From: Pseudomonas sp. B6002
Lineage (GTDB): Bacteria; Pseudomonadota; Gammaproteobacteria; Pseudomonadales; Pseudomonadaceae
Reading direction: 5' to 3'
Length of the DNA stretch: 64,000 nucleotides
Assembly (NCBI RefSeq): GCF_013385985.1
Contig: NZ_JACAOY010000012.1
Span: 224,046-288,045 of the forward strand
Of this stretch, positions 35,804 to 47,817 are shown in pieces (position 1 is the first letter of the stretch; each line of letters begins with the position of its first letter). The notes beneath the pieces were generated by a model. The model searched no databases. It was given only the letters and a program-made list of their open reading frames with translations, and was not told the DNA's origin. A program made the translations under genes and the position numbers.

Positions 35804-35829
35804 AAAAAACCGCTTCATAGCGGTTTTTT
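35804..35829. terminator. Bidirectional terminator between MFS gene and hipA
   Basis: Perfect hairpin AAAAAACCGCT-TCAT-AGCGGTTTTTT. It has a T-run in both directions, serving the MFS gene on + and hipA on -; the hipA stop codon lies in its loop. Confidence 0.85.
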
Positions 35830-37086
35830 CACAACAGGCTTTCGTTTCATTCCGGTGGACACCGAATCATGGAGCGCCATGGCACGCCCTCCGTCCCACT
35901 CGGCTTGCATCGCCGAAAACAGCTCGCCATCGATGCGAGCTCGATGCTCGATGAGCGCCTCGGACATCGCCTCTGCAACTCGCTCGATGATCATCCCAGG
36001 CTTCTCGACTGCACAGTATTTGCGGCCAAACTCCATCAGTTGCTGACGGTCCGGGTAAGCCTTCACCTTGTTCATTTTAATTGCCAGGGTGCGATCAACC
36101 AATGATCGACCCGACTTTGGGTTGTAGTTCTCATACACCGTGGTGGTGGTGACATCGAACACAGGGGCCAGTTGCACCGTTTCGCGCGCGCCTGGATGGG
36201 TGTAGATCACACCAAAGTTCTTCAGGTGAGCATCGCCATTACGCACCATGACCGACAGGCAAACCGAAGAGAAAAAACGTTCAAGTTCACGTATCGGCTC
36301 ACACTCTGCACAAACATGATTGATGACGGCAGCCAGGGTTTCGTAACTCTGGGAATATTTGTAATTGTCATGAGGGTCTTTATGGAGTCCCAACAAAACA
36401 GCCATGTCTTCGAAGCCAAGTCGTCCGGCCGGGGTTAAATCGAAGCGCTCCATGACAAATAGATCTCCACCTTCGGACAACCAGAAAGGCGGAGTTTCCA
36501 TGCCCGCGATGCGAGCAGCTTCCATACAAAGGAACTCGTTCTGGGCCAGGTAAGCGTACTCATCGGCACCCGACTTCACGATCAGGTCAGAACTGAGCAT
36601 GGTTTTACGATTGCCACCCAGCTTGTCCAGATCAGGCACCAGCACCTTGGGCTGCACACCAGAAATACCCGACTCGAAATACGTCTCCACCAGAAACTCG
36701 AATACGCCTTGAGCGTTATCGGCTGACAGTATTTGCTGGAGCCCTACCTGAGCCCTCACGGGAACTGACGCCTCGACAGGATTCGCATAGGTAAGCCGCC
36801 CAATCTGGTTACCGCCGATCACTGATAGCAGGCGCATCTCGTCTACCTGCATGTGCTTGGCCATCCGTCGTTTGATCTGATCGGCCAGAAAACCTTCTGG
36901 TACGTTCATATCGAAAATCGGATGCAGCACGTTGCTGATAGAGGGCGTCGGATCGTAGGGCATGACCAACGATGCTTCGCGCCCCGCATCAGCGGATGAA
37001 TAGGCGAACGAGAACTGCGAGCCTTTGGACAACACACCTGAAAGCCCCTGAGGCGTGACGACGTTGAGCAGCTTGACTCTACTCAT
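35815..37086 (-). CDS. hipA: HipA-family toxin (Ser/Thr kinase)
   Basis: A 423-residue HipA protein (E. coli HipA has 440), a kinase toxin that phosphorylates glutamyl-tRNA synthetase in E. coli and causes dormancy. Visible blocks are SGVQPKVLV at the phosphate loop, the catalytic loop RNGDAHLKNFG, and the metal-binding aspartate in PVFDVTTTTVY. No inactivating change was seen. The ATG at 37086 is chosen because it begins the typical HipA N-terminus (MSRVKLLNV); the frame upstream is a shadow of hipB. It overlaps hipB by eight bases. Confidence 0.9.
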   Translation of the reverse strand: MSRVKLLNVVTPQGLSGVLSKGSQFSFAYSSADAGREASLVMPYDPTPSISNVLHPIFDMNVPEGFLADQIKRRMAKHMQVDEMRLLSVIGGNQIGRLTYANPVEASVPVRAQVGLQQILSADNAQGVFEFLVETYFESGISGVQPKVLVPDLDKLGGNRKTMLSSDLIVKSGADEYAYLAQNEFLCMEAARIAGMETPPFWLSEGGDLFVMERFDLTPAGRLGFEDMAVLLGLHKDPHDNYKYSQSYETLAAVINHVCAECEPIRELERFFSSVCLSVMVRNGDAHLKNFGVIYTHPGARETVQLAPVFDVTTTTVYENYNPKSGRSLVDRTLAIKMNKVKAYPDRQQLMEFGRKYCAVEKPGMIIERVAEAMSEALIEHRARIDGELFSAMQAEWDGGRAMALHDSVSTGMKRKPVVKKPL

Positions 37087-37330
37087 CGTGCTCCACCAGA
37101 TCGGCCAGGGACTTGAGATCGATACGTTTATCGACGACTTCCAGGGCCATCCCCAGTGCAGAGACCACTCGGAACACCGTGTACATCGCGACGTTTTCAC
37201 CCGCCTCCAGATCCATGATGGTCTTGCGATTGCACTTGGCCCGGTCCGCCAGTTGCGCCTGGCTGTAGCCTTTGGCGCGACGCAGTTGTCGTATCCTGTC
37301 ACCCAGATCTGGTGGATTGACTAGCAACAT
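37079..37330 (-). CDS. hipB: HipB-family antitoxin (XRE helix-turn-helix)
   Basis: Antitoxin and repressor of the hipBA module. The helix-turn-helix is clear (IRQLRRAKGYSQAQLADRAK followed by RKTIMDLEAGEN), and the C-terminal part (LEVVDKRIDLKSLADL) would contact HipA. Three in-frame ATGs are possible (37351, 37342, 37330). I use 37330, giving 83 residues, because it is closest to the conserved region and the first ATG is part of an operator half-site. Confidence 0.87.
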   Translation of the reverse strand: MLLVNPPDLGDRIRQLRRAKGYSQAQLADRAKCNRKTIMDLEAGENVAMYTVFRVVSALGMALEVVDKRIDLKSLADLVEHDE

Positions 37331-37371
37331 AATGTTACCCATAACGGACATTCAATACGAATATCAGAATT

Positions 37372-37391
37372 ATGTCCGAGATAGCGGACAT
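37372..37391. promoter_or_regulatory. hipBA operator palindrome
   Basis: Perfect inverted repeat ATGTCCG (37372-37378), six-base spacer, CGGACAT (37385-37391), upstream of hipB. Extra half-sites CGGACAT at 37345-37351 and CGTCCG at 37405-37410 lie on either side, a layout expected for cooperative HipB repression. Confidence 0.7.
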
Positions 37392-37423
37392 TACAAGCAC
37401 CTTACGTCCGTTGCCCTCAAACA

Positions 37424-37451
37424 AAAACGCCCGGCAAAAGCCGGGCGTTTT
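37424..37451. terminator. Terminator of hemE
   Basis: Perfect 12-bp hairpin AAAACGCCCGGC/GCCGGGCGTTTT with an AAAA loop, just past the hemE stop on the minus strand; its T-runs make it usable in both directions and it insulates hemE from the hipBA promoter. Confidence 0.9.
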
Positions 37452-37464
37452 CATCGGGCAGTAA

Positions 37465-38532
37465 TCACTCGTGATACTGCGCCGACAGCTCATGCACCGC
37501 ACGCAGGAACGCGCCCGCATGCTCCGGGTTCACTTCCGGTGTGATGCCGTGGCCCAGGTTGAACACGTGCCCGGTGCCTTTGCCGTAGCTGGCCAGGATG
37601 CGGCCGACTTCGGTGCGGATCGCTTCCGGCTTGGCGTAGAGCACGGTCGGGTCCATGTTGCCTTGCAGCGCGACGCGGTTGCCCACGCGCTGGCGGGCTT
37701 CGCCCAAGTCGCAGGTCCAGTCCAGGCCCAGTGCGTCGGCACCAGCGTCGGCGATGCTTTCCAGCCACAGGCCGCCGTTCTTGGTGAACAGGATGACCGG
37801 CACTTTGCGGCCTTCGTGTTCACGGATCAGGCCGCTGACGATCTTGCGCATGTAGGCCAGGGAGAACTCCTGATACGCCGCCGCCGACAGGTTGCCGCCC
37901 CACGTGTCGAAGATCTGCACCGCTTGCGCGCCGGCCATGATCTGGCCGTTGAGGTAGGAGGTGACCGACTGCGCCAGCTTGTCCAGCAGCAGGTGCATGG
38001 CTTGCGGGTTGTCGTAGAGCATGGCCTTGGTCTTGCGGAAGTCTTTCGACGAGCCGCCTTCGACCATGTAAGTGGCCAGGGTCCATGGACTGCCGGAGAA
38101 GCCGATCAGCGGCACGCGGCCGTTGAGCTCGCGGCGGATGGTGCTGACGGCGTCCATCACGTAACCGAGGTCTTTGTGCGGATCAGGGATCGGCAGGGCT
38201 TCGATGTCAGCCAGGGTGCTCACGACTTTCTTGAAACGCGGGCCTTCGCCGGTTTCGAAGTACAGGCCTTGGCCCATGGCGTCAGGGATGGTGAGAATGT
38301 CGGAAAAGAGGATGGCCGCGTCCAGTTGCGGGTAGCGGTCCAAAGGCTGCATCGTGACTTCGCAGGCGAACTCCGGGTTCATGCACAGGCTCATGAAATC
38401 ACCGGCGTTGGCGCGGCTGGCGCGGTATTCCGGCAGGTAGCGACCGGCTTGGCGCATCATCCACACAGGGGTGACGTCCACGGGTTGCTTGAGCAGGGCA
38501 CGAAGGAAACGGTCGTTCTTGAGGGCAGTCAT
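37465..38532 (-). CDS. hemE: Uroporphyrinogen decarboxylase
   Basis: Cytoplasmic enzyme of haem synthesis that decarboxylates the four acetate side chains of uroporphyrinogen III to give coproporphyrinogen III. The N-terminal signature [16 protein letters not shown] and the second signature [17 protein letters not shown] are both present. Length is 355 residues, as in E. coli (354). It stands alone between two terminators, with gltD upstream in the same direction. Confidence 0.97.
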   Translation of the reverse strand: MTALKNDRFLRALLKQPVDVTPVWMMRQAGRYLPEYRASRANAGDFMSLCMNPEFACEVTMQPLDRYPQLDAAILFSDILTIPDAMGQGLYFETGEGPRFKKVVSTLADIEALPIPDPHKDLGYVMDAVSTIRRELNGRVPLIGFSGSPWTLATYMVEGGSSKDFRKTKAMLYDNPQAMHLLLDKLAQSVTSYLNGQIMAGAQAVQIFDTWGGNLSAAAYQEFSLAYMRKIVSGLIREHEGRKVPVILFTKNGGLWLESIADAGADALGLDWTCDLGEARQRVGNRVALQGNMDPTVLYAKPEAIRTEVGRILASYGKGTGHVFNLGHGITPEVNPEHAGAFLRAVHELSAQYHE

Positions 38533-38579
38533 GTCGGCATCCGCAAAAAAAGTGCGGGCATTTTCTCAGAGCCAGACGC

Positions 38580-38607
38580 AAAAGGCACGGAGTGAGCCGT
38601 GCCTTTT
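38580..38607. terminator. Terminator between gltD and hemE
   Basis: Hairpin AAAAGGCACGG/CCGTGCCTTTT with loop AGTGAG, T-runs on both strands. It would stop leftward transcription from gltBD about 45 bases before hemE starts. Confidence 0.8.
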
Positions 38608-38655
38608 GTCTATCGGGTTGATTTACGACAATAACTTGAACCTGCGCAAAACAAA

Positions 38656-38745
38656 TGTGGGAGCTGGCTTGCCTGCGATTGCGGTGGTTCAGTCGATACA
38701 TCCGGTGACTGTTACATCGCTATCGCAGGCAAGCCAGCTCCCACA
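38656..38745. repeat. REP doublet (REPIN)
   Basis: Matched arms TGTGGGAGCTGGCTTGCCTG / CAGGCAAGCCAGCTCCCACA between gltD and the terminator before hemE. Confidence 0.92.
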
Positions 38746-38776
38746 TTTTTGATCCCATTTCAGCTCGGGATCGGGG

Positions 38777-40204
<1,428 letters not shown>

Positions 40205-40227
40205 TCATCAAACTCTTCAGGCGCATA

Positions 40228-43200
40228 TCACTGCGGGTTGGCACGGATGCTGGAAAGCAACGACTTCAGGTTGGCAGCCTTGGGCTTGACCAGCCAGAAA
40301 CGACGCAGGTAATCATCGAGGTTCTCGGCGAGGTTGCGGCCCCATTCGCTGCCGGTTTCCTCGACGTACTCGTCCAGCACGTGCTGCAAGTGGTTCCGGT
40401 AGGATTCCATGGCTTCGCCGCTGATCCGCTGGATCTCGACCAACTCGTGGTTGACCTTGTCAACGAAGGTGTTGTCCTGGTCGAGCACGTAGGCGAAACC
40501 GCCGGTCATGCCCGAACCGAAGTTGTAACCGGTCTTGCCCAGTACCGCGACAAAGCCCCCGGTCATGTACTCACAGCAGTGATCGCCCGTGCCTTCCACC
40601 ACGGTGTGGGCACCGGAGTTGCGCACGGCGAAACGCTCACCGGCAGTACCGGCTGCGAACAGCTTGCCACCGGTGGCGCCGTACAAGCAGGTGTTGCCGA
40701 TGATGGCACTGTCCTGGGTCTTGTAGACGCTGCCTTTAGGCGGAACGATCACCAGCTTGCCGCCGGTCATGCCCTTGCCCACGTAGTCGTTGGCGTCGCC
40801 TTCCAGGTACATGTGCAGGCCACCGGCGTTCCACACGCCAAAGCTTTGGCCCGCAGTGCCCTTGAAGCGGAAGGTGATCGGCGCCTTGGCCATGCCCTGG
40901 TTGCCGTGCTTGCGTGCGATTTCACCGGAGATGCGCGCGCCGATGGAACGGTCGCAGTTGCAGATATCCAGTTCGAACTCGCCACCGCTGGCTTCGCTGA
41001 TTGCGCGACCGGCGATGTCCACCATCTTCTCGGCCAGCAGGCCTTTGTCGAACGGTGGGTTGCGGTCCACACCACAGAACTGCGGTTTGTCAGCCGGGAT
41101 GTGATCGCTGCCGAGCAACGGCGTGAGGTCCAGGTGGTGCTGCTTGGCGGTCTGGCCTTCGAGGATTTCCAGCAGATCGGTACGGCCGATCAGCTCTTCG
41201 AGGGAACGCACGCCCAGCTTGGCCAACCACTCACGGGTCTCTTCGGCGACGTAGGTGAAGAAATTCACCACCATGTCGACGGTGCCGATGTAGTGATCCT
41301 TGCGCAGCTTCTCGTTCTGGGTGGCAACGCCGGTGGCGCAGTTGTTCAGGTGGCAGATGCGCAGGTATTTGCAGCCCAGAGCGATCATTGGCGCAGTCCC
41401 GAAGCCGAAGCTTTCGGCGCCGAGGATCGCAGCCTTGATCACGTCGAGGCCGGTTTTCAGGCCGCCGTCGGTCTGTACACGCACCTTGCCGCGCAGGTCG
41501 TTGCCGCGCAGGGTCTGGTGGGTTTCGGCCAGGCCGAGTTCCCACGGTGCGCCGGCGTACTTGATGGAGGTCAGCGGCGAAGCGCCGGTACCGCCGTCGT
41601 AGCCGGAGATGGTGATCAGGTCGGCATAGGCCTTGGCCACGCCAGCAGCGATGGTGCCCACGCCGGCTTCGGCTACCAGTTTCACCGAGACCAGCGCCTG
41701 CGGGTTGACTTGTTTCAGGTCGAAAATCAGCTGCGACAAGTCTTCAATCGAGTAGATGTCGTGGTGCGGTGGAGGCGAGATCAGGGTCACGCCCGGCACG
41801 GCATAACGCAGCTTGGCGATCAGGCCGTTGACCTTGCCGCCTGGCAGCTGGCCGCCTTCACCGGGCTTGGCGCCCTGGGCCACCTTGATCTGCAGCACTT
41901 CGGCGTTGACCAGGTATTCCGGGGTGACACCAAAGCGGCCGGTCGCGACCTGCTTGATTTTCGAGCTCTTGATGGTGCCGTAGCGCGCCGGGTCTTCACC
42001 GCCTTCGCCGGAGTTGGAACGCGCACCCAGGCGGTTCATGGCTTCGGCCAGGGCTTCGTGAGCCTCAGGCGACAAGGCACCCAGGGAAATACCGGCGGAG
42101 TCAAAGCGCTTGAGGATCGATTCCAGCGGCTCGACTTCGTTGATGTCCATGGCTGTGTCCAGGGTCTTCACCTTGAACAGGTCACGGATCATCGACACCG
42201 GGCGGTTATCCACCAGCGAGGTGTATTCCTTGAACTTGGCATAGTCGCCCTGCTGCACAGCGGCTTGCAGGGTGTTGACCACGTCCGGGTTGTACGCGTG
42301 GTATTCGCCACCGTGCACGAACTTCAGCAGGCCGCCTTGCTGGATCGGCTTGCGCGCGCTCCAGGCTTCGGCTGCCAGGGCTTTCTGCTCGGCTTCGATG
42401 TCGACGAAACGCGCGCCCTTGATGCGGCTTGGCACGCCACGGAAGCTCAGTTCGCAGACCTCTTCGGACAGGCCGATGGCTTCGAACAATTGAGCACCAC
42501 GGTAGGACGTGACGGTGGAAATGCCCATCTTCGACAGGATCTTCAGCAGGCCCTTGGTGATGCCTTTACGGTAGTTCTTGAACACCTCGTAGAGGTCGCC
42601 CAGTACTTCACCGGTACGGATCAGGTCGCCCAGCACTTCGTAGGCCAGGAACGGGTACACCGCCGAGGCGCCAAAGCCGATCAACACCGCAAAGTGGTGC
42701 GGGTCACGGGCGGTGGCAGTTTCGACGAGGATGTTGGAGTCGCAGCGCAGGCCTTTCTCGGTCAGGCGGTGGTGCACCGCGCCGGTGGCCAGGGAGGCGT
42801 GGATCGGCAGCTTGCCCGGGGCAATGTGACGGTCGGTCAACACGATCTGGGTACGGCCGGCGCGCACGGCTTCTTCGGCCTGGTCGGCGACGTTGCGCAC
42901 AGCGGCTTCAAGGCCGAGGCTCTCGTCGTAGTTCAGGTCGATGATCTGACGGTCGAAGCCCGGGCGATCCAGGGTCATCAACGAGCGCCATTTGGCCGGG
43001 GACACCACAGGCGAGCTGAGGATCACGCGGGACGCATGCTCAGGGGATTCCTGGAAGATGTTGCGCTCGGCACCGAGGCACACTTCCAACGACATCACGA
43101 TGGCTTCGCGCAGCGGGTCGATCGGCGGGTTGGTCACCTGAGCGAACTGCTGGCGGAAGTAGTCGTACGGCGTGCGCACGCGCTGCGACAGCACGGCCAT

Positions 43201-44673
43201 CGGCGTGTCATCGCCCATGGAACCGACGGCTTCGTAGCCTTGCTCGCCGAGCGGACGCAGCACCTGGTCGCGCTCTTCGAACGTGACCTGGTACATCTTC
43301 ATGTACTGCTTGAGCTGGTCGACATCGTAGAAAGCCGAACCGTGGTCGTTGTCTTCCATGGTTGCCTGGATGCGCAGGGCGTTCTTGCGCAGCCATTGCT
43401 TGTACGGGTGACGCGACTTCAAGCGGTTGTCGATGGCGTCGGTGTCGAGGATCTGCCCGGTTTCGGTGTCCACGGCCAGGATCTGGCCAGGGCCTACGCG
43501 GCCTTTGGCGATCACGTCTTCGGGCTTGTAGTCCCACACGCCGATTTCCGACGCCAGGGTGATGAAACCGTTGGTGGTGGTGACCCAGCGCGCCGGGCGC
43601 AGACCGTTACGGTCGAGCAGGCACACTGCGTAGCGACCGTCGGTCATGACCACGCCGGCCGGGCCGTCCCACGGCTCCATGTGCATCGAGTTGTACTCGT
43701 AGAACGCACGCAGGTCCGGGTCCATGGTTTCGACGTTCTGCCACGCTGGCGGAATGATCATGCGCACGCCACGGAACAGGTCGATGCCGCCGGTGACCAT
43801 CAGCTCGAGCATGTTGTCCATGCTGGAGGAGTCGGAACCCACGCGGTTGACCAGCGGGCCGAGTTCTTCCAGGTCCATCAAGTCGTTGGTGAACTTGGTG
43901 CGACGGGCCACGGCCCAGTTGCGGTTACCGGTGATGGTGTTGATCTCGCCGTTGTGGGCGAGGAAGCGGAACGGCTGGGCCAGCGGCCATTTCGGCAGGG
44001 TGTTGGTGGAGAAGCGCTGGTGGAACACGCAGATCGCGGTTTGCAGGCGCTCATCGCTCAGGTCTGGATAGAAGGCGGTGAGGTCCGCCGGCATCATCAG
44101 GCCTTTATAAATGATGGTCTTGTGGGAAAAGCTGCAGATGTAGTGGTCGGTGTCGGCGGCGTTGGCCACGGACGAGCGGCGACGGGAGCTGAACAGCTTG
44201 ATCGCCATGTCCTGGTCGCTGAGGCCGTCGCCCGCGATGAACACTTGTTCGATCTGCGGCAGGCGTTCCAGGGCCAGGCGGCCGAGTACGCTGGTGTCGA
44301 TGGGCACTTTGCGCCAGCCGACGAGTTGCAGGCCGGCAGCCAGGATCTCGCGGTTCATGTTCTCGCGAGCAGCTTCGGCTTTGACCGGGTCCTGGTTGAA
44401 GAACACCATGCCCACGGCGTATTGCTTGGGCAGGTCGACTGCAAATTGCTCTTTTGCGACAGCACGCAGGAACAGGTCGGGCTTTTGAATCAGCAAGCCA
44501 CAACCGTCACCGGTCTTGCCGTCGGCGTTGATCCCACCGCGGTGGGTCATGCAGGTCAGGGCCTCGATGGCCGTTTGCAAAAGGGTATGACTGGGCTCGC
44601 CCTGCATGTGGGCTATCAGGCCGAAACCGCAGTTATCCTTGAATTCATCGGGTTGGTACAGACCTGCTTTCAT
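40228..44673 (-). CDS. gltB: Glutamate synthase, large subunit
   Basis: Large (1481-residue) ferredoxin-like glutamate synthase subunit. The catalytic cysteine of the glutaminase domain is Cys15 ([10 protein letters not shown]), which becomes the N-terminus after removal of a 14-residue propeptide. The central and FMN-binding domains follow, with the 3Fe-4S cysteines in [15 protein letters not shown], and the C-terminal glycine-rich beta-helix ([11 protein letters not shown]). The ATG at 44673 is preferred because it gives the usual short propeptide. A very long open frame on the opposite strand is a shadow. Confidence 0.97.
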   Translation of the reverse strand: MKAGLYQPDEFKDNCGFGLIAHMQGEPSHTLLQTAIEALTCMTHRGGINADGKTGDGCGLLIQKPDLFLRAVAKEQFAVDLPKQYAVGMVFFNQDPVKAEAARENMNREILAAGLQLVGWRKVPIDTSVLGRLALERLPQIEQVFIAGDGLSDQDMAIKLFSSRRRSSVANAADTDHYICSFSHKTIIYKGLMMPADLTAFYPDLSDERLQTAICVFHQRFSTNTLPKWPLAQPFRFLAHNGEINTITGNRNWAVARRTKFTNDLMDLEELGPLVNRVGSDSSSMDNMLELMVTGGIDLFRGVRMIIPPAWQNVETMDPDLRAFYEYNSMHMEPWDGPAGVVMTDGRYAVCLLDRNGLRPARWVTTTNGFITLASEIGVWDYKPEDVIAKGRVGPGQILAVDTETGQILDTDAIDNRLKSRHPYKQWLRKNALRIQATMEDNDHGSAFYDVDQLKQYMKMYQVTFEERDQVLRPLGEQGYEAVGSMGDDTPMAVLSQRVRTPYDYFRQQFAQVTNPPIDPLREAIVMSLEVCLGAERNIFQESPEHASRVILSSPVVSPAKWRSLMTLDRPGFDRQIIDLNYDESLGLEAAVRNVADQAEEAVRAGRTQIVLTDRHIAPGKLPIHASLATGAVHHRLTEKGLRCDSNILVETATARDPHHFAVLIGFGASAVYPFLAYEVLGDLIRTGEVLGDLYEVFKNYRKGITKGLLKILSKMGISTVTSYRGAQLFEAIGLSEEVCELSFRGVPSRIKGARFVDIEAEQKALAAEAWSARKPIQQGGLLKFVHGGEYHAYNPDVVNTLQAAVQQGDYAKFKEYTSLVDNRPVSMIRDLFKVKTLDTAMDINEVEPLESILKRFDSAGISLGALSPEAHEALAEAMNRLGARSNSGEGGEDPARYGTIKSSKIKQVATGRFGVTPEYLVNAEVLQIKVAQGAKPGEGGQLPGGKVNGLIAKLRYAVPGVTLISPPPHHDIYSIEDLSQLIFDLKQVNPQALVSVKLVAEAGVGTIAAGVAKAYADLITISGYDGGTGASPLTSIKYAGAPWELGLAETHQTLRGNDLRGKVRVQTDGGLKTGLDVIKAAILGAESFGFGTAPMIALGCKYLRICHLNNCATGVATQNEKLRKDHYIGTVDMVVNFFTYVAEETREWLAKLGVRSLEELIGRTDLLEILEGQTAKQHHLDLTPLLGSDHIPADKPQFCGVDRNPPFDKGLLAEKMVDIAGRAISEASGGEFELDICNCDRSIGARISGEIARKHGNQGMAKAPITFRFKGTAGQSFGVWNAGGLHMYLEGDANDYVGKGMTGGKLVIVPPKGSVYKTQDSAIIGNTCLYGATGGKLFAAGTAGERFAVRNSGAHTVVEGTGDHCCEYMTGGFVAVLGKTGYNFGSGMTGGFAYVLDQDNTFVDKVNHELVEIQRISGEAMESYRNHLQHVLDEYVEETGSEWGRNLAENLDDYLRRFWLVKPKAANLKSLLSSIRANPQ

Positions 44674-44784
44674 AGACACTTTCTCACCAGGCTGCCTCTT
44701 ATATCGAGGCAAATTTCTTTTCAATTCAACCGGTTACCTTCCACGCCGAACGTACGCCGGCTTAGCGGGGGCAAAAGGGAGGTC

Positions 44785-44813
44785 ATTGTACACACCGACA
44801 CGAACGCTCACAA
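44785..44813 (-). promoter_or_regulatory. Candidate sigma-70 promoter of gltBD
   Basis: On the minus strand TTGTGA (44813-44808), a 17-base spacer, and TACAAT (44790-44785). Transcription would begin about 105 bases before the gltB start codon. Confidence 0.5.
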
Positions 44814-44827
44814 ATTTAGCGACGAAA

Positions 44828-44856
44828 TGTCGCAAATCTATGTCGCATTTATGAAA
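44828..44856. promoter_or_regulatory. TGTCGC direct repeats upstream of gltB, possible ArgR site
   Basis: TGTCGC occurs at 44828-44833 and again at 44841-44846; the second copy fits TGTCGC-N8-AA, the half-site I recall for the Pseudomonas AraC-type ArgR, which is known to repress gltBD in response to arginine. The 13-base period is shorter than the spacing I expect for ArgR, so the call is tentative. Confidence 0.4.
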
Positions 44857-45022
44857 GGTTTAAAGCGATATGCTGTGCTAGTCAAAACTTTTTTAGTTCG
44901 GACCGCTACGACTCAAAAGCTACGTGACGCAGACACCACAAAGCGCGCGGCCTTCAGGGCTGCACGCTGTTGTAGTTTTTTTGAGGTGCCGGGAGGGCAG
45001 CCTGGGTAAGGCCGCCGGATCT

Positions 45023-46582
45023 TCAGCGAGTTGTTGCGAGTTCTTGTTGAACGCTGGCAACAGTGCGTGGCCAAGGTTTACCAGCCTGAACCTTCGCTGG
45101 CAAGGCCTTGATAGCAGAATCGGCTGCTGCACGGCTGGAGAAGTTGCCGTAGGTGATCACGTAGAGAGGCTTGCCGTTGAGCACTTTCTTGAAATAACGG
45201 TACTCGCCGCCCTGCTCTTTCACGAACGCCTGGGCGTTGGCTTCGGAGCTGGTGCCAAGGATCTGCACCACGAAGTTGCCGGTCGGCTGGCTGGCGTACC
45301 AGCTGCTGCCCGCGGCACCGGCCTTGGCAACGGTGGCGGCCGGTTTTTCAACAGGCTTGGCCGCTGGAGCTGGCTTGGCGACTGGCGCAGGGGCAACCGG
45401 CTTGGTCACAGGCGCCGGCTTGGCGGTGGCAACGGTCGGCGCAGGGGTCGGCTTGGCAACCGCCGCTGGCTGGCCCGCTGGCACGCCTGCAGGCGGTGCA
45501 GTGGTGGTCACGGTTGGCGGCGTCGCGCTGGAACCTTCCACCGGCACACCGTTGTCACCTTCGGAGATACCACCGGCTTCTTCAGCCAACGGGCCGCGCA
45601 TGACCGGTTGGCCGACCATCGGCAGGTTGGTCGGCTGGCCGGAGTTGGCAAATTCGACATTTGGCGTGGGTTTGCCCAGAGGCAACTGCGCCTGTTCGGT
45701 TGGCGCGCCGGCAGTCGTCGGTGCCTTGCTGCGGCCCGGGATCAACCAGGCGGCGGCTACAGCAACCACGACAACCGCGGAAATAGCCAATACGTGCTTC
45801 TTAGGCATAGTGAACCCCATCTTTGGACGCTTCACCGCAGAGCGGCTGGCAATCATGGCTTCGATCATTGCATCGCGGGCAACCTGGTTGATGGTGCCAG
45901 GCCAGCCGTCGGAGCTTTCGTGAATATCAGAGATCTGCTGGGCGGAGAAAAGTTCGATACCCGCCCCCGCACCTTCCAGGCGCTGAGCCAGGTATTCGCG
46001 GGTTTCTTCCTCTTCGTACGGTTGCAGCTCGATGACGTGAAACAGCTCTTGATCACCACTGATCTGCTCCAGATCGGCGATCAACGACGACTCACCGAAC
46101 AGGAATACATGGGGACGACCTTCCGGCGTGCCCGCTGCCAGCGCCAGCAGCGCTTCCAGGGCGGATTCGTCGAGCTGCTCGGCGTCATCTACCAGCAGGT
46201 AGACTTCTTGACCGGTGAGGCCCAGCTGAACAACCTGCTTGAGGATCGCGTTCGGCTCGGCAGTGGCCACATCCAGTGCCTGGGCGACCTGGCGCAGCAC
46301 GCCCGCCGCATCACCGGCACCACGGGCCGATACCACCACACTCTGTACCGATTGCTTGTTGGTGCTGGCCACCAGCGCCTGGCGCAGCAGGGTCTTGCCG
46401 CTGCCCAAAGGCCCGGTTACCACCAACAACAGCTGGCTGTAACGCGCCAGATGGTGCAACTGGCCGAGCACTGGCTTGCGCTGGGCCGGGAAAAATTTGA
46501 AGCCCGGCACCCGTGGAGCAAAAGGGTCGTGGCTTAACTGGTAATGGCCGAGGAACGCCTCGTCGGCATGCAAACTAGTCAT
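45023..46582 (-). CDS. DamX-like protein: AAA ATPase with SPOR domain
   Basis: A 519-residue membrane protein of cell division. The N-terminal AAA/ExeA-like ATPase has Walker A GPLGSGKT (57-64) and Walker B YLLVDDAEQL. One membrane helix follows (about 264-283), then a proline/alanine-rich periplasmic linker (about 300-430), then a C-terminal SPOR domain (FVVQILGTSSEANAQAFV...) that binds denuded septal peptidoglycan. E. coli DamX lacks the full ATPase part but shares the place after aroB. It starts 10 bases after aroB and is the last gene of the pil-aro operon. Confidence 0.88.
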   Translation of the reverse strand: MTSLHADEAFLGHYQLSHDPFAPRVPGFKFFPAQRKPVLGQLHHLARYSQLLLVVTGPLGSGKTLLRQALVASTNKQSVQSVVVSARGAGDAAGVLRQVAQALDVATAEPNAILKQVVQLGLTGQEVYLLVDDAEQLDESALEALLALAAGTPEGRPHVFLFGESSLIADLEQISGDQELFHVIELQPYEEEETREYLAQRLEGAGAGIELFSAQQISDIHESSDGWPGTINQVARDAMIEAMIASRSAVKRPKMGFTMPKKHVLAISAVVVVAVAAAWLIPGRSKAPTTAGAPTEQAQLPLGKPTPNVEFANSGQPTNLPMVGQPVMRGPLAEEAGGISEGDNGVPVEGSSATPPTVTTTAPPAGVPAGQPAAVAKPTPAPTVATAKPAPVTKPVAPAPVAKPAPAAKPVEKPAATVAKAGAAGSSWYASQPTGNFVVQILGTSSEANAQAFVKEQGGEYRYFKKVLNGKPLYVITYGNFSSRAAADSAIKALPAKVQAGKPWPRTVASVQQELATTR

Positions 46583-46592
46583 CGGGATCTTA

Positions 46593-47693
46593 TTAACCTT
46601 TAAGCTGGGCCAGGGCGCGGTAATCCGCTCCCAGCGTGGCCTGTAAAATCTCTTTCGGATAATCGTCGGTCACCACCGCTTCACCCATGTGGCGCAGCAG
46701 CACCAGTCGCAGTCGACCGTCGATCACTTTCTTGTCTATTGCCATGTGTTCGAGGAAATCCGCCTCGGTCATCTCCTGCGGCGGGATAACCGGCAACCCG
46801 GCGCGCTGGAACAGGCGAATGCCGCGATCACGCTCCTGGGCGGTGATCCAGCCCAGGCGCTGCGACATCTCCAGCGCCATCACTGTGCCAGCCGCCACGG
46901 CCTCTCCATGCAACCACACACCATAGCCCATGTGCGTTTCGATCGCATGGCCGAAGGTGTGGCCCAGGTTCAAGGTGGCCCGCACGCCAGACTCTCGTTC
47001 ATCGGCATTCACCACCAACGCCTTGGCGGCGCAGGAGCGGGAAATGGCTTCGGTGAGTGCAACCTGGTCCAGGTTGCGCAGGGCGTCGACGTGCTCTTCA
47101 AGCCAGGTCAGGAACGGTTCGTCGCAGATCAGCCCGTACTTGATGACTTCCGCCAGGCCCGCCGACAGCTCGCGGGGCGGCAAGGTGTTGAGGGTGGCAG
47201 TGTCGATCAGCACGGCATTGGGCTGGTAGAACGCGCCCACCATGTTCTTGCCCAGCGGGTGGTTGATACCGGTCTTGCCGCCCACCGACGAATCGACCTG
47301 GGACAACAGCGTGGTCGGCACCTGGATAAAGTCCACACCGCGCTGGTAGCAGGCGGCCGCGAAGCCGGCCATGTCGCCGATCACACCGCCGCCCAGGGCA
47401 ATTACGGTGGTGCGGCGATCATGGCGTGCGGTCAGCAGGCCATCAAAAATCAGTTGCAGGGTTTCCCAGTTCTTGTGGGCTTCGCCATCGGGCAGGATCA
47501 CCGAGATCACCGAGTACGCCGCCAGGCTGCGGCTCAGACGCTCAAGATACAGCGGCGCGACCGTTTCGTTGGAGATGATCGCCACTTGCCGCCCCGCGAT
47601 ATGCGGTGCCAGCAAGTCGGGGTTGTCCAACAAACCTTCGCCAATATGGATTGGGTAGCTGCGCTCGCCTAGATCGACCTTAAGTGTCTGCAT
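46593..47693 (-). CDS. aroB: 3-Dehydroquinate synthase
   Basis: Second enzyme of the shikimate pathway, converting DAHP to 3-dehydroquinate with NAD and a metal ion. The NAD-binding [15 protein letters not shown] and the metal-binding [12 protein letters not shown] and [12 protein letters not shown] segments are present. Length is 366 residues (E. coli 362). It follows aroK in the same transcript with a gap of 124 bases. Confidence 0.97.
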   Translation of the reverse strand: MQTLKVDLGERSYPIHIGEGLLDNPDLLAPHIAGRQVAIISNETVAPLYLERLSRSLAAYSVISVILPDGEAHKNWETLQLIFDGLLTARHDRRTTVIALGGGVIGDMAGFAAACYQRGVDFIQVPTTLLSQVDSSVGGKTGINHPLGKNMVGAFYQPNAVLIDTATLNTLPPRELSAGLAEVIKYGLICDEPFLTWLEEHVDALRNLDQVALTEAISRSCAAKALVVNADERESGVRATLNLGHTFGHAIETHMGYGVWLHGEAVAAGTVMALEMSQRLGWITAQERDRGIRLFQRAGLPVIPPQEMTEADFLEHMAIDKKVIDGRLRLVLLRHMGEAVVTDDYPKEILQATLGADYRALAQLKG

Positions 47694-47817
47694 GTGTCCC
47701 CGCGTGAAGATATATTTACGATCGGCAACGCTCGGATCTGACGTTGCCTGATGGCTCTACGCCACACTCCGAAGGGCAATGGCGCGCCGCCGAGAATAGC
47801 GCATTTCGGGCCTGGCT

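Larger units (their letters stand above)
44674..45022. other. Intergenic region upstream of gltB
   Basis: About 350 bases with no gene, between the end of damX and the start of gltB, both on the minus strand. It contains the gltB promoter candidate and TGTCGC repeats listed separately, and an imperfect hairpin at about 44940-44965 followed by T's on the plus strand, which is unlikely to end damX. I see no other structure. Confidence 0.5.

Noticed and set aside
44940-44985. Hairpin before a T-run as a terminator near the end of damX
   Set aside because: The T-run is on the plus strand, but damX is read on the minus strand, and the stem has mismatches.
40381-45009. A 1542-residue open frame on the plus strand opposite gltB
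   Set aside because: It is antisense to the whole of gltB, has a composition set by the gltB codons (rich in Gly, Gln, His, Val), and matches no known domain.
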